This document shows positions 28,411-37,030 of a stretch of DNA of 64,000 nt, in pieces. This DNA is from Magnetospira sp. QH-2 (GTDB taxonomy: Bacteria; Pseudomonadota; Alphaproteobacteria; Rhodospirillales; Magnetospiraceae), in NCBI RefSeq assembly GCF_000968135.1, contig NZ_FO538765.1, positions 1,565,819-1,629,818 on the forward strand, read 5' to 3'. Numbering within the stretch: position 1 is the stretch's first letter; every line of letters starts with the position of its first letter. The notes under the pieces are model-generated. The model was given only the letters and a program-made list of their open reading frames with translations, did no database searches and was not told where the DNA came from. Position numbers and translations under genes: made by a program.

Positions 28411-28521
28411 CTGTTTCCTCACGATGCCGCGATTAATCTTCTTTCTGCCCAGCTTCGGCCACAATCCCTTTGCATATTTGATCGGGTAGAGAACCTGACC
28501 GATAAGACGGAGAACAACAAA

Positions 28522-30051
28522 ATGAGCCAACGGAAGATTGCCCGGGTATTGACTTCGGCCCGGGACTCCCTCCCGGAGGACCGCATGGTCCGTTGGATGA
28601 TTGCCGGATTGCTGGCCACGGCCATGCTGGTGGCCGCCGCCGCCGCTCAGGCCCGGGGCGCTCCCGACAGTTTTGCCGATTTGGCCGAGAAGCTTTTGCC
28701 GTCGGTGGTCAATATTTCCACGACCCAGGTGGTGCAAGGGCAGCCGGGCATCGAGATGCCGCAGTTTCCTCCGGGCTCTCCGTTCGAAGACTTCTTTAAG
28801 CATTTTTTTGACCAGCAGGGCGAAGGCAACGGCATGGGCCGCGAGCCGAGAAAGCGCCGCGCCACCTCGCTGGGTTCGGGTTTTTTCATCAATGAAGGCT
28901 ATGTGGTCACCAATAATCATGTGATTGAGGGTGCCGACAAGATTTTCGTGATTTTGCAGGACGATACCCGCCTGGAAGCGGATCTGGTCGGCCGCGATCC
29001 CAAGACCGACGTGGCGGTGCTCAAGCTGGTCGACGAAAAGAAAGTCGATATCGCCCCCCTTGAATTGGGCGATTCCAACAAAGTTCGGGTCGGTGACTGG
29101 ATCCTGGCCATCGGCAATCCCTTCGGGCTCGGCGGCACCGTGACCGCGGGCATCGTCTCCGCTCAGGGCCGCGACATCAACGCCGGTCCCTATGACGAAT
29201 TCATCCAGACCGATGCCTCCATCAACAAGGGCAACTCCGGCGGTCCCATGTTCAACCTCAATGGCGAAGTGATCGGGATCAATACCGCTATCTATTCCCC
29301 ATCGGGTGGCAGCGTGGGCATCGGCTTCGCCCAGCCCATGGCGGTGGTCAAGCCGGTGATCAACCAATTGATCAAATATGGCCGCACCAAGCGCGGCTGG
29401 CTCGGGGTGCGCATTCAGCATGTGACCGAGGAAATTGCCGAGAGCCTGGGTCTCAAGGAGACCAAGGGTGCTTTGGTGGCGGGCGTCATGGAAGATGGCC
29501 CGGCGGCCCCGGCTGGGATCAAGTCCGGTGACGTGATCATCACCTTCAATGGCCGGGAGGTGACCGAGATGCGCCGCCTGCCGCGCATTGTCGCCGAGAC
29601 CGAGATCGACGCCGAGGTGCCGGTGCAGGTATGGCGCAATGGCGAGGTGGTTGATCTCAAAGTCGTTATCGGTGAACTGGAAGAATCAGAGGTGGCGGAA
29701 GCCACACCAGCCAAGTCGAAAGCGAACGGCACGTCCGGCGCGGTGGGTATCGACTCCCTCGGACTGACCGTTGCGAGGGCTTCGGACTCGGTGCGCAACC
29801 GCTTCAGCCTGGGCGAAGGCGAGATCAAGGGCGTGGTGGTCACCGATGTGGACCAAGAAGGCCCGGCGGCCGAGAAGGGCGTCCAGGAAGGCGATATCAT
29901 CGTCGAGGTCAATCAGTACGAAATTGGGGCGCCCAAGGATGTGATCCAGCGGATCGAGGAAGCCCGCAAGGGCAAGCGCCGCTCGGTGCTGTTGTTCGTC
30001 GAACGGCAGGGCGACCTGCGTATCGTTGGGGTGCGGCTGCGCGAAGGCTGA
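28522..30051 (+). CDS. degP: DegP/HtrA-type periplasmic serine protease
   Basis: A 509-residue Do-family protease. A signal segment is seen around residues 25-48 (MVRWMIAGLLATAMLVAAAA). The triad is His in YVVTNNHVIEGAD, Asp in DPKTDVAVLKLVD and Ser in NKGNSGGPMFNL. Two PDZ domains follow (about 290-380 and 405-505), each with a carboxylate-binding loop (GWLGVRIQHVTEEIAESLGL in the first). It degrades or refolds damaged envelope proteins. The position after hflK-hflC-DUF2065 is typical of alphaproteobacteria. A strong terminator follows. Confidence 0.95.
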   Translation: MSQRKIARVLTSARDSLPEDRMVRWMIAGLLATAMLVAAAAAQARGAPDSFADLAEKLLPSVVNISTTQVVQGQPGIEMPQFPPGSPFEDFFKHFFDQQGEGNGMGREPRKRRATSLGSGFFINEGYVVTNNHVIEGADKIFVILQDDTRLEADLVGRDPKTDVAVLKLVDEKKVDIAPLELGDSNKVRVGDWILAIGNPFGLGGTVTAGIVSAQGRDINAGPYDEFIQTDASINKGNSGGPMFNLNGEVIGINTAIYSPSGGSVGIGFAQPMAVVKPVINQLIKYGRTKRGWLGVRIQHVTEEIAESLGLKETKGALVAGVMEDGPAAPAGIKSGDVIITFNGREVTEMRRLPRIVAETEIDAEVPVQVWRNGEVVDLKVVIGELEESEVAEATPAKSKANGTSGAVGIDSLGLTVARASDSVRNRFSLGEGEIKGVVVTDVDQEGPAAEKGVQEGDIIVEVNQYEIGAPKDVIQRIEEARKGKRRSVLLFVERQGDLRIVGVRLREG

Positions 30052-30074
30052 GCCCCCTTGGCCAAGGTATTTTG

Positions 30075-30107
30075 AACGGCATCCTTCGGGGTGCCGTTTT
30101 TTATTTT
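30075..30107 (+). terminator. Rho-independent terminator after degP
   Basis: AACGGCA (30075-30081) and TGCCGTT (30092-30098) form a stem around a TCCTTCGGGG loop, followed by a run of T with one A. It ends the hflKC-degP transcript. Confidence 0.9.
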
Positions 30108-30174
30108 GCCTGTATGGTGTGGCAGGTTTAGAACCATGGGAGCCTAGCAAACCGATACCAAAGGGGGAGGGAAT

Positions 30175-31545
30175 ATGAGCGACGAAACCGTCAAGTATCT
30201 GCTATCCGAGGATCGTATTCCGAAGGCTTGGTACAATGTGCAGGCCGATCTACCGGTCCCCATGGCGCCGGTGCTGCATCCGGGGACCGGGCAGCCGGTG
30301 GGTCCGGACGATCTGGCGCCGCTGTTTCCCATGGCCTGTATCGGTCAGGAAGTCTCCACAGAGCGGGATATCGAAATCCCCGAGCCGGTCCGGCAGGTCT
30401 ATCGCCAATGGCGCCCGGCGCCCTTGTATCGGGCCCGTCGTTTGGAGGAGGCCCTCGATACTCCGGCACATATCTATTACAAATACGAAGGCGTTAGCCC
30501 GTCCGGCTCGCACAAGCCCAATACGGCGGTGGCCCAGGCGTTCTATAACGCCAACGAAGGGGTCAAGAAGCTGACCACCGAGACCGGCGCCGGACAATGG
30601 GGCTCGTCCCTAGCCTATGCGGGCAGCATTTTCGGGCTCGAAGTGGATGTCTATATGGTGAAGGTGTCCTATCACCAAAAGCCCTATCGGCGCGCGCTGA
30701 TGGAAGCTTATGGCGCCCGTTGCGTCCCGAGCCCGTCGACGGAGACCGCGTCGGGGCGCGCGATCCTGGAACAGGATCCGGACTCCAATGGTTCCCTGGG
30801 TATTGCCATTTCAGAAGCCGTGGAACTGGCCGCCCAGCGGGACGATACCAAGTACTCCTTGGGGTCGGTCCTCAACCACGTGCTATTGCACCAGACGGTG
30901 ATCGGCATTGAGGCCATCGAGCAGATGGAAATGGCCGGGGAGCAGCCGGACGTGGTCATCGGTTGTGCGGGGGGCGGCTCCAACTTCGGCGGCCTGGCCT
31001 TCCCGTTTGTCGGCAAGAAGATCCGCGAAGGCATGGACGTGCGCATCGTTGCCGTCGAACCGGCGGCCTGTCCGACCCTGACCCGGGGCACCTTCGCCTA
31101 TGATTTCGGCGATACGGCCCATCTGACCCCGCTGGTCAAGATGCATACCCTGGGTTCGTCCTTCATGCCGCCGGGCTTCCATGCCGGGGGCCTGCGCTAT
31201 CACGGCATGTCGCCGATCGTCAGCCACCTGCTGGACCAAGGCCTGATCGAGGCGGTCTCGCATCATCAGACCGGCTGTTTCGAGGCGGGAGCCACCTTTG
31301 CCCGGGCCGAGGGCATCATTCCGGCTCCTGAATCCACCCATGCGGTGAAGGAAGCGGTGGACGAAGCCCTGCGCTGCAAGGCCGAAGGGGTGCAGCGCAA
31401 CATCCTGTTCAATCTGTCCGGCCATGGTCATTTCGACATGGCCGCTTATACGGAGTTCTTCGGCGGCAACCTGGAAGACCGGGACTACGACGCCAAGGCC
31501 TTGGAAACAGCACTGCAAGGCCTGCCGCCCGTGGCCGCCGAATAG
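30175..31545 (+). CDS. TrpB2-type PLP-dependent tryptophan synthase beta-like protein
   Basis: A 456-residue enzyme of the TrpB2 group, longer than classical TrpB (about 400). The PLP lysine lies in [15 protein letters not shown], the substrate loop in [16 protein letters not shown] and the phosphate site in [15 protein letters not shown]. TrpB2 proteins make L-tryptophan from indole and serine without a tight TrpA partner, or may act as indole salvage or serine-deaminating enzymes. No trpA or other trp gene is nearby. It is bracketed by terminators, so it is a single-gene unit. Confidence 0.9.
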   Translation: MSDETVKYLLSEDRIPKAWYNVQADLPVPMAPVLHPGTGQPVGPDDLAPLFPMACIGQEVSTERDIEIPEPVRQVYRQWRPAPLYRARRLEEALDTPAHIYYKYEGVSPSGSHKPNTAVAQAFYNANEGVKKLTTETGAGQWGSSLAYAGSIFGLEVDVYMVKVSYHQKPYRRALMEAYGARCVPSPSTETASGRAILEQDPDSNGSLGIAISEAVELAAQRDDTKYSLGSVLNHVLLHQTVIGIEAIEQMEMAGEQPDVVIGCAGGGSNFGGLAFPFVGKKIREGMDVRIVAVEPAACPTLTRGTFAYDFGDTAHLTPLVKMHTLGSSFMPPGFHAGGLRYHGMSPIVSHLLDQGLIEAVSHHQTGCFEAGATFARAEGIIPAPESTHAVKEAVDEALRCKAEGVQRNILFNLSGHGHFDMAAYTEFFGGNLEDRDYDAKALETALQGLPPVAAE

Positions 31546-31560
31546 ACCACAAAGCATCAA

Positions 31561-31595
31561 GGGGCGGGGCCATGGACGGTGCCGCCCCTTTTTTT
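31561..31595 (+). terminator. Rho-independent terminator after the trpB2 gene
   Basis: GGGGCGG (31561-31567) and CCGCCCC (31582-31588) form a stem, followed by seven T. Confidence 0.9.
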
Positions 31596-31710
31596 CGTCC
31601 GGTAAGGCAATTGTCTCTTGACCCTCCGGGGCAGGCGGGATTCCTTGCTAGCCATACACGACTCGACAATAACTATCTGTGGAATTGATCCTGTGCCCGA
31701 GCAGCCCGCC

Positions 31711-32964
31711 ATGCCCAAACTTCCGTTGATGCGACCGTTCACCGGCCTGCGCCCGCGCCCCGAGAACGCGGTGGACGTGGCAGCACCCCCCTATGACGTG
31801 GTCAGCCTCAAGGAGGCCGCCCAACTGGCCAAGGGCAAGCCCTATAGCTTTTTGCATATTTCACGCCCGGAAATCGGCCTGCCCGAGGGCACGGATCCCT
31901 ATGCCGCGGTCGTCTATGCCGCCGGGGCGGAGAACCTGAAAAAACTGGTGGAGCAGGGCATCTTGGTCCGCGACGAGACTCCGGCCTACTATGCCTATCG
32001 GCTGACCATGGGCGATCACCAGCAAACCGGCATCGTTGGCGCCGCTTCGGTGGCGGCCTATGACGTGAATCGCGTCCGCAAGCACGAGCTGACCCGCCCG
32101 GCCAAGGAAGACGATCGGGTGCGTCAAATCGACGCGGTCAATGCCCAGACCGGCCCGGTGCTTTTGGCTCATCGGCCCGATGATCAATTGACCGCCGTGC
32201 TGGACCAAGCCACGGCCGGTCCCGCCGCCTATGAGGTGACCGACGGCGCGGGGGTGGTGCATGCTCTGTGGGTGATTGATGAGGCGGCGATCACCGCGCG
32301 GATCACCGAGTTGTTCGAGGCCATGCCCGCCATCTATATCGCCGATGGCCACCATCGGTCCGCCGCCGCGTCCCGCGTGGCCGCCGCCCGCCGCCGCAAG
32401 CTGGATCAGCCGCACGGGGACGAACTGCACGAATCCTTCCTGGCCGTGTCCTTCCCCAGCGATCAGATGCATATCCTCGACTACAATCGCATTGTCCGGG
32501 ATCTTAATGGCATGAGCGCGCAGGAATTCCTGGTTCGATTGGCCGATTCTTTCACCGTTACCGTCAGCGCCTCGCCCTTCAAGCCATCGAAGAAAGGCCA
32601 GTTCGGGATGTACCTCGAAGGGCAATGGTATGGCCTGACCCCGACGGCTCCGCTTCCTGATGATCCCAAGGCCGGGCTGGACGTGAGTGTATTGACCGAC
32701 CGGCTGCTCGATCCAATTCTCGGCATCAAGGATTTGCGGCGCGACGCGCGGATTGATTTTGTCGGCGGCATTCGTGGCCTTGAGGGATTACAAGAGCGGG
32801 TTGACCACACGGACTGGGAAACCTGGGCTGTTGCCTTCGCGCTCTATCCCACCGCGATGGAAGAATTGATGGCGGTGGCCGAGGCGGACGAGGTCATGCC
32901 GCCCAAATCCACTTGGTTTGAACCGAAGCTGGCCGATGGGCTGGTTTCCAATCCGTTGGACTGA
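31711..32964 (+). CDS. DUF1015-family protein
   Basis: A 417-residue protein. It opens LMRPFTGLRPRPENAVDVAA and PPYDVVSLKEAAQLAKG, the start of DUF1015 (SpsE/HTH-like annotated 'uncharacterised conserved') proteins, and continues with KHELTRPAKEDDR and ADGHHRSAAASRVAA, both strongly conserved in the family. Histidine-rich DGHHR suggests a catalytic or metal site. Start at the ATG at 31711; a GTG six codons upstream is an alternative. Function is unknown; proteins of this family are often near serine or phosphoglycerate dehydrogenase genes, which are not seen here. Confidence 0.85.
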   Translation: MPKLPLMRPFTGLRPRPENAVDVAAPPYDVVSLKEAAQLAKGKPYSFLHISRPEIGLPEGTDPYAAVVYAAGAENLKKLVEQGILVRDETPAYYAYRLTMGDHQQTGIVGAASVAAYDVNRVRKHELTRPAKEDDRVRQIDAVNAQTGPVLLAHRPDDQLTAVLDQATAGPAAYEVTDGAGVVHALWVIDEAAITARITELFEAMPAIYIADGHHRSAAASRVAAARRRKLDQPHGDELHESFLAVSFPSDQMHILDYNRIVRDLNGMSAQEFLVRLADSFTVTVSASPFKPSKKGQFGMYLEGQWYGLTPTAPLPDDPKAGLDVSVLTDRLLDPILGIKDLRRDARIDFVGGIRGLEGLQERVDHTDWETWAVAFALYPTAMEELMAVAEADEVMPPKSTWFEPKLADGLVSNPLD

Positions 32965-32971
32965 CCCGGCC

Positions 32972-33379
32972 ATGAAGCGAATGAACGGTGCGGAAGGCGG
33001 AACGGGGGCCATGGGCGTATTCAAGCCCCGGTCGCACAAGGACATCCTCAAATCCCGGCTTCAAGAGCTCGATGTGGATCCCAAGCGGCTTCCCAAGGGA
33101 TTCATCGCTGACTTGGTGCCGCATCTTTACCGCCATTTCATCGCCGATCGTAAGGCGCAGACCCGAGCAGAAAAAAGGAAGGCGACGGCCTATCGCCTTC
33201 CCGTGCCTTTCAGTTTTCACATCACCCAGGCTGCGCTGGTGATTGCCTGGCTTTTGGCGCCGCGCAAGAGGATGGAGGAATGGGGCAAGGGGCGGTGGAT
33301 TCAGAAACTGACCTATGCCGACCGCATGGCCCCGGTGCTGAAAAAGTATGGCTTGGAGACGTCGCAGCCCGACGCATGA
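32972..33379 (+). CDS. Hypothetical basic protein
   Basis: An open frame of about 135 residues starting MKRMNGAEGGTGAMGVFKPR, seven bases after the DUF1015 stop, so probably co-transcribed. A second ATG at 33011 (MGVFKPRSHKD) has a G-rich upstream stretch and may be the true start. The protein is rich in Lys and Arg (ADRKAQTRAEKRKATAYRLP) with one hydrophobic stretch FHITQAALVIAWLLAP that is too short for a sure membrane helix. I do not recognise it. Coding is supported by composition and by the absence of any better frame here. Confidence 0.55.
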   Translation: MKRMNGAEGGTGAMGVFKPRSHKDILKSRLQELDVDPKRLPKGFIADLVPHLYRHFIADRKAQTRAEKRKATAYRLPVPFSFHITQAALVIAWLLAPRKRMEEWGKGRWIQKLTYADRMAPVLKKYGLETSQPDA

Positions 33380-33404
33380 TGGATATGGGATTACGGCCTA
33401 AAGG

Positions 33405-33681
33405 CTTTCGCGTTTCATATGACCCATTGTGATGGCCACCGGAGGCCACCCTGCGCGCCACGCCTGCCCCTAAGAGGCGGATTCAAAAGTATTCCTTTGA
33501 TCTCAAGGGCGTATATTTCCGCTCTGGCGGCGTCAAGACCTCCTAACGGGGCGCTGCCCCGTGTCGTCGGCCTTTCCTGGCCGGATCAAAAAATCTACTG
33601 CCTTGATATCTAAAGGATACTTTTAAATCCGCCTCTCAGGCAAAATGATTCGGTCACAATGGGTCATATGAAACGCGAAAG
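33405..33681. repeat. 28-bp perfect inverted repeat bracketing an intergenic island
   Basis: The left arm 33405-33432 (starting CTTTCGCGTTTCATATG) and the right arm 33654-33681 (starting TCACAATGGGTCATATG) are exact reverse complements over 28 bases, separated by about 220 bases that contain a MITE-like repeat. The island lies between convergent genes. It could be an old hairpin terminator split by the insertion, or the ends of an outer element. Nothing codes for protein in 33380-33685. Confidence 0.85.
33473..33636. repeat. MITE-like element, complete copy
   Basis: A 164-bp element with terminal inverted repeats of about 24 bases: the left begins AGAGGCGGATTCAAAAGTAT, and the right end is its near-exact reverse complement finishing TTTAAATCCGCCTCT. 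It has no coding capacity but contains two internal hairpins (GGGGCG/CTGCCCC and GGCC/GGCC). A second, nearly identical copy starts at 63898 and runs off the window, and an end fragment is at 24718-24742. Confidence 0.85.
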
Positions 33682-33685
33682 ACTT

Positions 33686-34360
33686 TTAAGAAGCGCCGCC
33701 GGTGACCAGAGTCACCGCCACGCCATCGGTCCCGCAAAACAGTTCCAAGGCTCCCACCGCATGGCCCATGGCCTCGCGCAGGGTCGGCTGGTCACCAAAC
33801 CCGATCAAGACCATCAATAGATCGCGGGTCTCCATTGAGATGCAGGTGCGTTCGGAATCCGAGGTCGGGCTGCCGAACGGCCCCTCCTGGTCGGCGAACA
33901 CCGGTAGACCTTCCAGGTTGAGCGGGCCGCGCCCGATCCCAGCATAGGTCTCGCCTTCGCCTGCGCGACGGAAGGAAATGGGGGCTGCGACCTTGCTCAG
34001 GTCATAGGTGCCGATGGAAAAGCCGGTGCGGATGGAGATCAGGTTGGTCACGTCGACGACCGTATTGATCCGATAGAGATCCTTGCCCGATTTGATGCGG
34101 CGCAGCAAGGCTTCGGCGGAGGGGCGGTAGCGGGCCGGATCCTTGCCCAGCGCCTTATAGGCCCTGCGGGTGCCTTGAATGGCTGGCCATTCGGCGATGG
34201 GGGTCGCGGCAATCCGATTGTGGGCTTCGGCCATGTGGTCGAGAAGGGTCTTTTCCAAGTCCGGATGGGTCTCGGCGACCCTGACCTGACAACGCAGGCA
34301 GCCCAGGGAGACGGCAATCTGGCGTGCGGCAAAATCCTCTGCGATGCTCACCAAGCTCAT
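33686..34360 (-). CDS. B3/B4 tRNA-binding-domain protein
   Basis: A 224-residue protein of the stand-alone B3/B4 family, related to the B3/B4 editing domain of phenylalanyl-tRNA synthetase beta. Conserved parts are YKALGKDPARYRPSAEALLR, RRIKSGKDLYRINTVVDVTN and ISIRTGFSIGTYDLSKV. Members are thought to act on mischarged tRNA or bind small amino compounds, but the role is unproven. I start at the ATG at 34360 (MSLVSIAED), since the longer frame to 34498 would overlap miaA. It is divergent from miaA. Confidence 0.82.
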   Translation of the reverse strand: MSLVSIAEDFAARQIAVSLGCLRCQVRVAETHPDLEKTLLDHMAEAHNRIAATPIAEWPAIQGTRRAYKALGKDPARYRPSAEALLRRIKSGKDLYRINTVVDVTNLISIRTGFSIGTYDLSKVAAPISFRRAGEGETYAGIGRGPLNLEGLPVFADQEGPFGSPTSDSERTCISMETRDLLMVLIGFGDQPTLREAMGHAVGALELFCGTDGVAVTLVTGGAS

Positions 34361-34485
34361 GACCGGACCACTCCCACTCGATTGAGGCTGAAGCAACCTT
34401 GGGGCAAAATGGCATCGCGCGAAAGGCGGCGGGCGATCAGATGTGATAGGACATAAGCCATTGATGGTGGTGATATGACTCTGAC

Positions 34486-35427
34486 ATGACAAAATCAAGT
34501 GAAGTTATTCTCCTGGCCGGCCCCACGGCCAGCGGCAAGACCGCCCTGGCCCTGGACATCGCCGAGGCTCTTGGCGCCACGGTGATCAATGCGGACAGCA
34601 TGCAGGTCTATGAGGACCTTCATGTGCTGACCGCGCGCCCGGATCCGGCGGAACTGGCGCGGGCGCCGCATCGATTGTATGGGGTGCTGCCAGGGGGCGA
34701 GGCCTGTTCGGTGGCCCGGTGGCTGGACCTGGCCTTGCCCGAGATCTGCCAGGCCTGGGCCGAGGATATGGTGCCGCTCTTGGTTGGCGGTACGGGGATG
34801 TATCTCCAGGCGCTGGTCAAAGGCCTGTCACCCATTCCCGAGGTGCCTGCCGCCGTTCGTGAGCAAGCCACGGTTTTGCTGGACCAGCTTGGGGGCGCGG
34901 TTTTTCGGGAGAAACTGCGTCGGCTGGACCCGGAAACCGCCGCGCGGTTACCCGATGGCGACCGCCAGCGGCTGATCCGCGCCTATGAAGTGGCCGTGGG
35001 AACCGGGCGATCCTTGAGCCAATGGCAAAGGGATGATCCCCCCGCCGGACCGCTGCCCGAGGCGCGCTTCACCCGGCTGTTGTTGCAGCCCCCCCGAGAG
35101 GCGCTCTACGAGCGTTGTGACCAACGTTTCGACCGGATGATGGGGCGCGGGGCGCTGGATGAGGTGCGGGCCTTGGCGGCACAAGATCTGAACCCGGCGC
35201 TGCCCGTGATGAAAGCGGTGGGCGTGCCGCCCTTACTCTCCTTGCTGCGTGGCGAAATCGACGAAGATCAAGCCCGCGAGGACTGCCAAAGAGCGACCCG
35301 CCAATACGCCAAGCGACAGACAACTTGGTTCCGTCACCAGTTTGATCCGCACCATGTGATTTCCAGCCTCTATATTCCGCAGGCCGCGAAGACCGTGGTT
35401 GCCTATCTTCAAAACAGGTTGGGGTGA
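34486..35427 (+). CDS. miaA: tRNA dimethylallyltransferase
   Basis: Adds a dimethylallyl group to A37 of tRNAs that read UNN codons. The 313-residue protein has the P-loop LLAGPTASGKTALALDIAEA, the ADSMQVY segment, LLVGGTGMYLQALVKGL and the basic QYAKRQTTWFRHQF near the C-terminus. Its last 29 bases overlap an in-frame-shifted upstream extension of the next gene, but the real start of that gene is later. It is in a typical alphaproteobacterial size range. Confidence 0.96.
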   Translation: MTKSSEVILLAGPTASGKTALALDIAEALGATVINADSMQVYEDLHVLTARPDPAELARAPHRLYGVLPGGEACSVARWLDLALPEICQAWAEDMVPLLVGGTGMYLQALVKGLSPIPEVPAAVREQATVLLDQLGGAVFREKLRRLDPETAARLPDGDRQRLIRAYEVAVGTGRSLSQWQRDDPPAGPLPEARFTRLLLQPPREALYERCDQRFDRMMGRGALDEVRALAAQDLNPALPVMKAVGVPPLLSLLRGEIDEDQAREDCQRATRQYAKRQTTWFRHQFDPHHVISSLYIPQAAKTVVAYLQNRLG

Positions 35428-35488
35428 TTGCGCCGCTTCGGAGGCCATGCTACCCCTGAGTTTCAATTTGACGGTGGAGAGATGGCAC

Positions 35489-36232
35489 ATGCGACTTTCG
35501 GTTTTGGTGCTGGCGACGGCGTTGACGGGGGCGGCCACGGTGGCCGCGGCAGGGCCATTTGATGGGATCTTGCAAGGAGTCTTGGGAGGGAAATCCAAGA
35601 CGACCAATAGCGCCGTAACCTCGGTGCTGGGCAACGAAGACCTGATCACGGGATTGAAGGAAGCCCTGCGGGTGGGCACCGATACGGTGGTGTCGCAGTT
35701 GGGCCAACCGGACGGGTTCAATGCCGATCCCAATGTGCATGTGCCGTTGCCTCAGACTCTGTCGGATATTAAAGGCCTGCTGAGCGGTCTGGGGCTGGCG
35801 GGGACGCTGGATGATCTTGAACTGCGCATGAACCGCGCCGCCGAGCAGGCGACACCGAAGGTCAAACAGTTATTCTGGGACGCCATCACCGCCATGAGCC
35901 TGGATGACGCCAGGGGCATCTACGAGGGGCCGGACGACGCGGCCACCCAGTATTTCCGTAAGACCATGACTCCGGATCTAAAGGCCGCCATGAAGCCGGT
36001 GGTGGATGACAGTCTGTCCCAGGTCGGCGCGGTGCAGGTCTATAATCAGGTCGTGACCCAGGTAAAGACCGTGCCCTTTGCGCCCAAAGTCAATCTGGAC
36101 CTGACAGACCATGTACTCGAAGAAGCGGTCGGCGGCATGTTTATGTATCTGGCCCGCGAAGAGGCGGCGATCCGTAAGGATCCAGCCAAGCAGGTCACCG
36201 AAATTCTGCAACGGACATTTGGTCGTCAATAA
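35489..36232 (+). CDS. DUF4197 exported protein
   Basis: A 247-residue protein with a signal peptide (MRLSVLVLATALTGAATVAA, cleavage near residue 22). The mature part has DLITGLKEALRVGTDTVVSQ, QATPKVKQLFWDAITAMSLD and TEILQRTFG, matching DUF4197 proteins, which are widespread periplasmic helical proteins of unknown function. The ATG at 35489 has GGAGA nine bases upstream. It follows miaA after 61 bases. Confidence 0.85.
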   Translation: MRLSVLVLATALTGAATVAAAGPFDGILQGVLGGKSKTTNSAVTSVLGNEDLITGLKEALRVGTDTVVSQLGQPDGFNADPNVHVPLPQTLSDIKGLLSGLGLAGTLDDLELRMNRAAEQATPKVKQLFWDAITAMSLDDARGIYEGPDDAATQYFRKTMTPDLKAAMKPVVDDSLSQVGAVQVYNQVVTQVKTVPFAPKVNLDLTDHVLEEAVGGMFMYLAREEAAIRKDPAKQVTEILQRTFGRQ

Positions 36233-36259
36233 TCAAGCATCATCGTAGGAGGGGCATTC

Positions 36260-36592
36260 ATGATCACCACCACCACCACAACCAGTGAAACCGTCGAAGG
36301 TCGCCAAGTCACCCAGATTATCGGCATCGTCGCCGGGCATGCCGTGATGGGCACCAACATCTTCAAGGACCTGTTCGCCGGGCTGCGCGATATCATCGGC
36401 GGCCGCTCCGGCTCCTATGAAAAGGAACTGCGCAAGGCCAAGGAACTGGCCTTGAAGGACCTGGAAGAAGAAGCCGAGTCCATGGGCGCCGACGCGGTCA
36501 TCGCCGTGGACCTGGACTACGCCACCATTGGCGGCGACGAAAAGACCATGCTGATGGTCAGCGCCAATGGCACGGCGGTCAAGCTGGGCTGA
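36260..36592 (+). CDS. ybjQ: YbjQ/DUF74-family protein
   Basis: A 110-residue protein with GHAVMGTNIFKDLFAGLRDI, GGRSGSYEKELRKAKELALK and MGADAVIAVDLDYATIG, diagnostic of the YbjQ (DUF74, 'heavy-metal-binding') family. These form pentamers; function is uncertain. An AGGAGGGG ribosome-binding site precedes the ATG. A bidirectional terminator follows. Confidence 0.9.
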   Translation: MITTTTTTSETVEGRQVTQIIGIVAGHAVMGTNIFKDLFAGLRDIIGGRSGSYEKELRKAKELALKDLEEEAESMGADAVIAVDLDYATIGGDEKTMLMVSANGTAVKLG

Positions 36593-36611
36593 CCCGCTTT
36601 CCCCATGAACG

Positions 36612-36647
36612 AAAAAGGGCGCCCCATTGCCAGGGCGCCCTTTTTTT
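36612..36647. terminator. Bidirectional terminator between ybjQ and glnK
   Basis: AAAAAGGGCGCC (36612-36623) pairs with GGGCGCCC followed by seven T (36633-36647). The A-run on one side and the T-run on the other let it serve both converging genes. Confidence 0.9.
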
Positions 36648-36659
36648 GCGTTGGATTCT

Positions 36660-36998
36660 TTAAAGCGCTTCGCGGTCGGTTTCACCGGTACGGATGCGCA
36701 TGGCCTGTTCCATATCGATGACGAAAATCTTGCCGTCGCCGATTTTGTCCGTGTGGGCGCCCTTTTGAATGGCGTCCAAAGTGCTTTCCACGTACTCGTC
36801 GGGCACCGCGATCTCGAGTTTCAGTTTGGGCACGAACTGGATGTGGTATTCGGCCCCGCGATAGATCTCGGTTTGACCTTTCTGGCGGCCATAGCCCCGC
36901 ACCTCGGTGACCGTGGCGCCGGTGATGCCAAGGTCGCGGAGGTTTTCTTGAACCTCGTCGATCTTGGTCGGCTTGATGATGGCAATTATCAGCTTCAT
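36660..36998 (-). CDS. glnK: Nitrogen regulatory P-II protein (GlnK type)
   Basis: A 112-residue P-II signalling protein that binds ATP/ADP and 2-oxoglutarate. The uridylylation loop is intact, GYGRQKGQTEIYRGAEYHIQ, with the modified tyrosine (Tyr51 by family numbering) in AEYH. The C-terminal loop IGDGKIFVIDMEQAMRIRTG carries the ATP site. Its position next to the ammonium channel gene suggests it is the GlnK/GlnJ paralogue that docks onto AmtB and blocks it under nitrogen excess. It lies downstream of amtB in the transcript. Confidence 0.94.
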   Translation of the reverse strand: MKLIIAIIKPTKIDEVQENLRDLGITGATVTEVRGYGRQKGQTEIYRGAEYHIQFVPKLKLEIAVPDEYVESTLDAIQKGAHTDKIGDGKIFVIDMEQAMRIRTGETDREAL

Positions 36999-37030
36999 GG
37001 GTTTTTCCCTTTTAAAAGGTGCTCTTGGGC

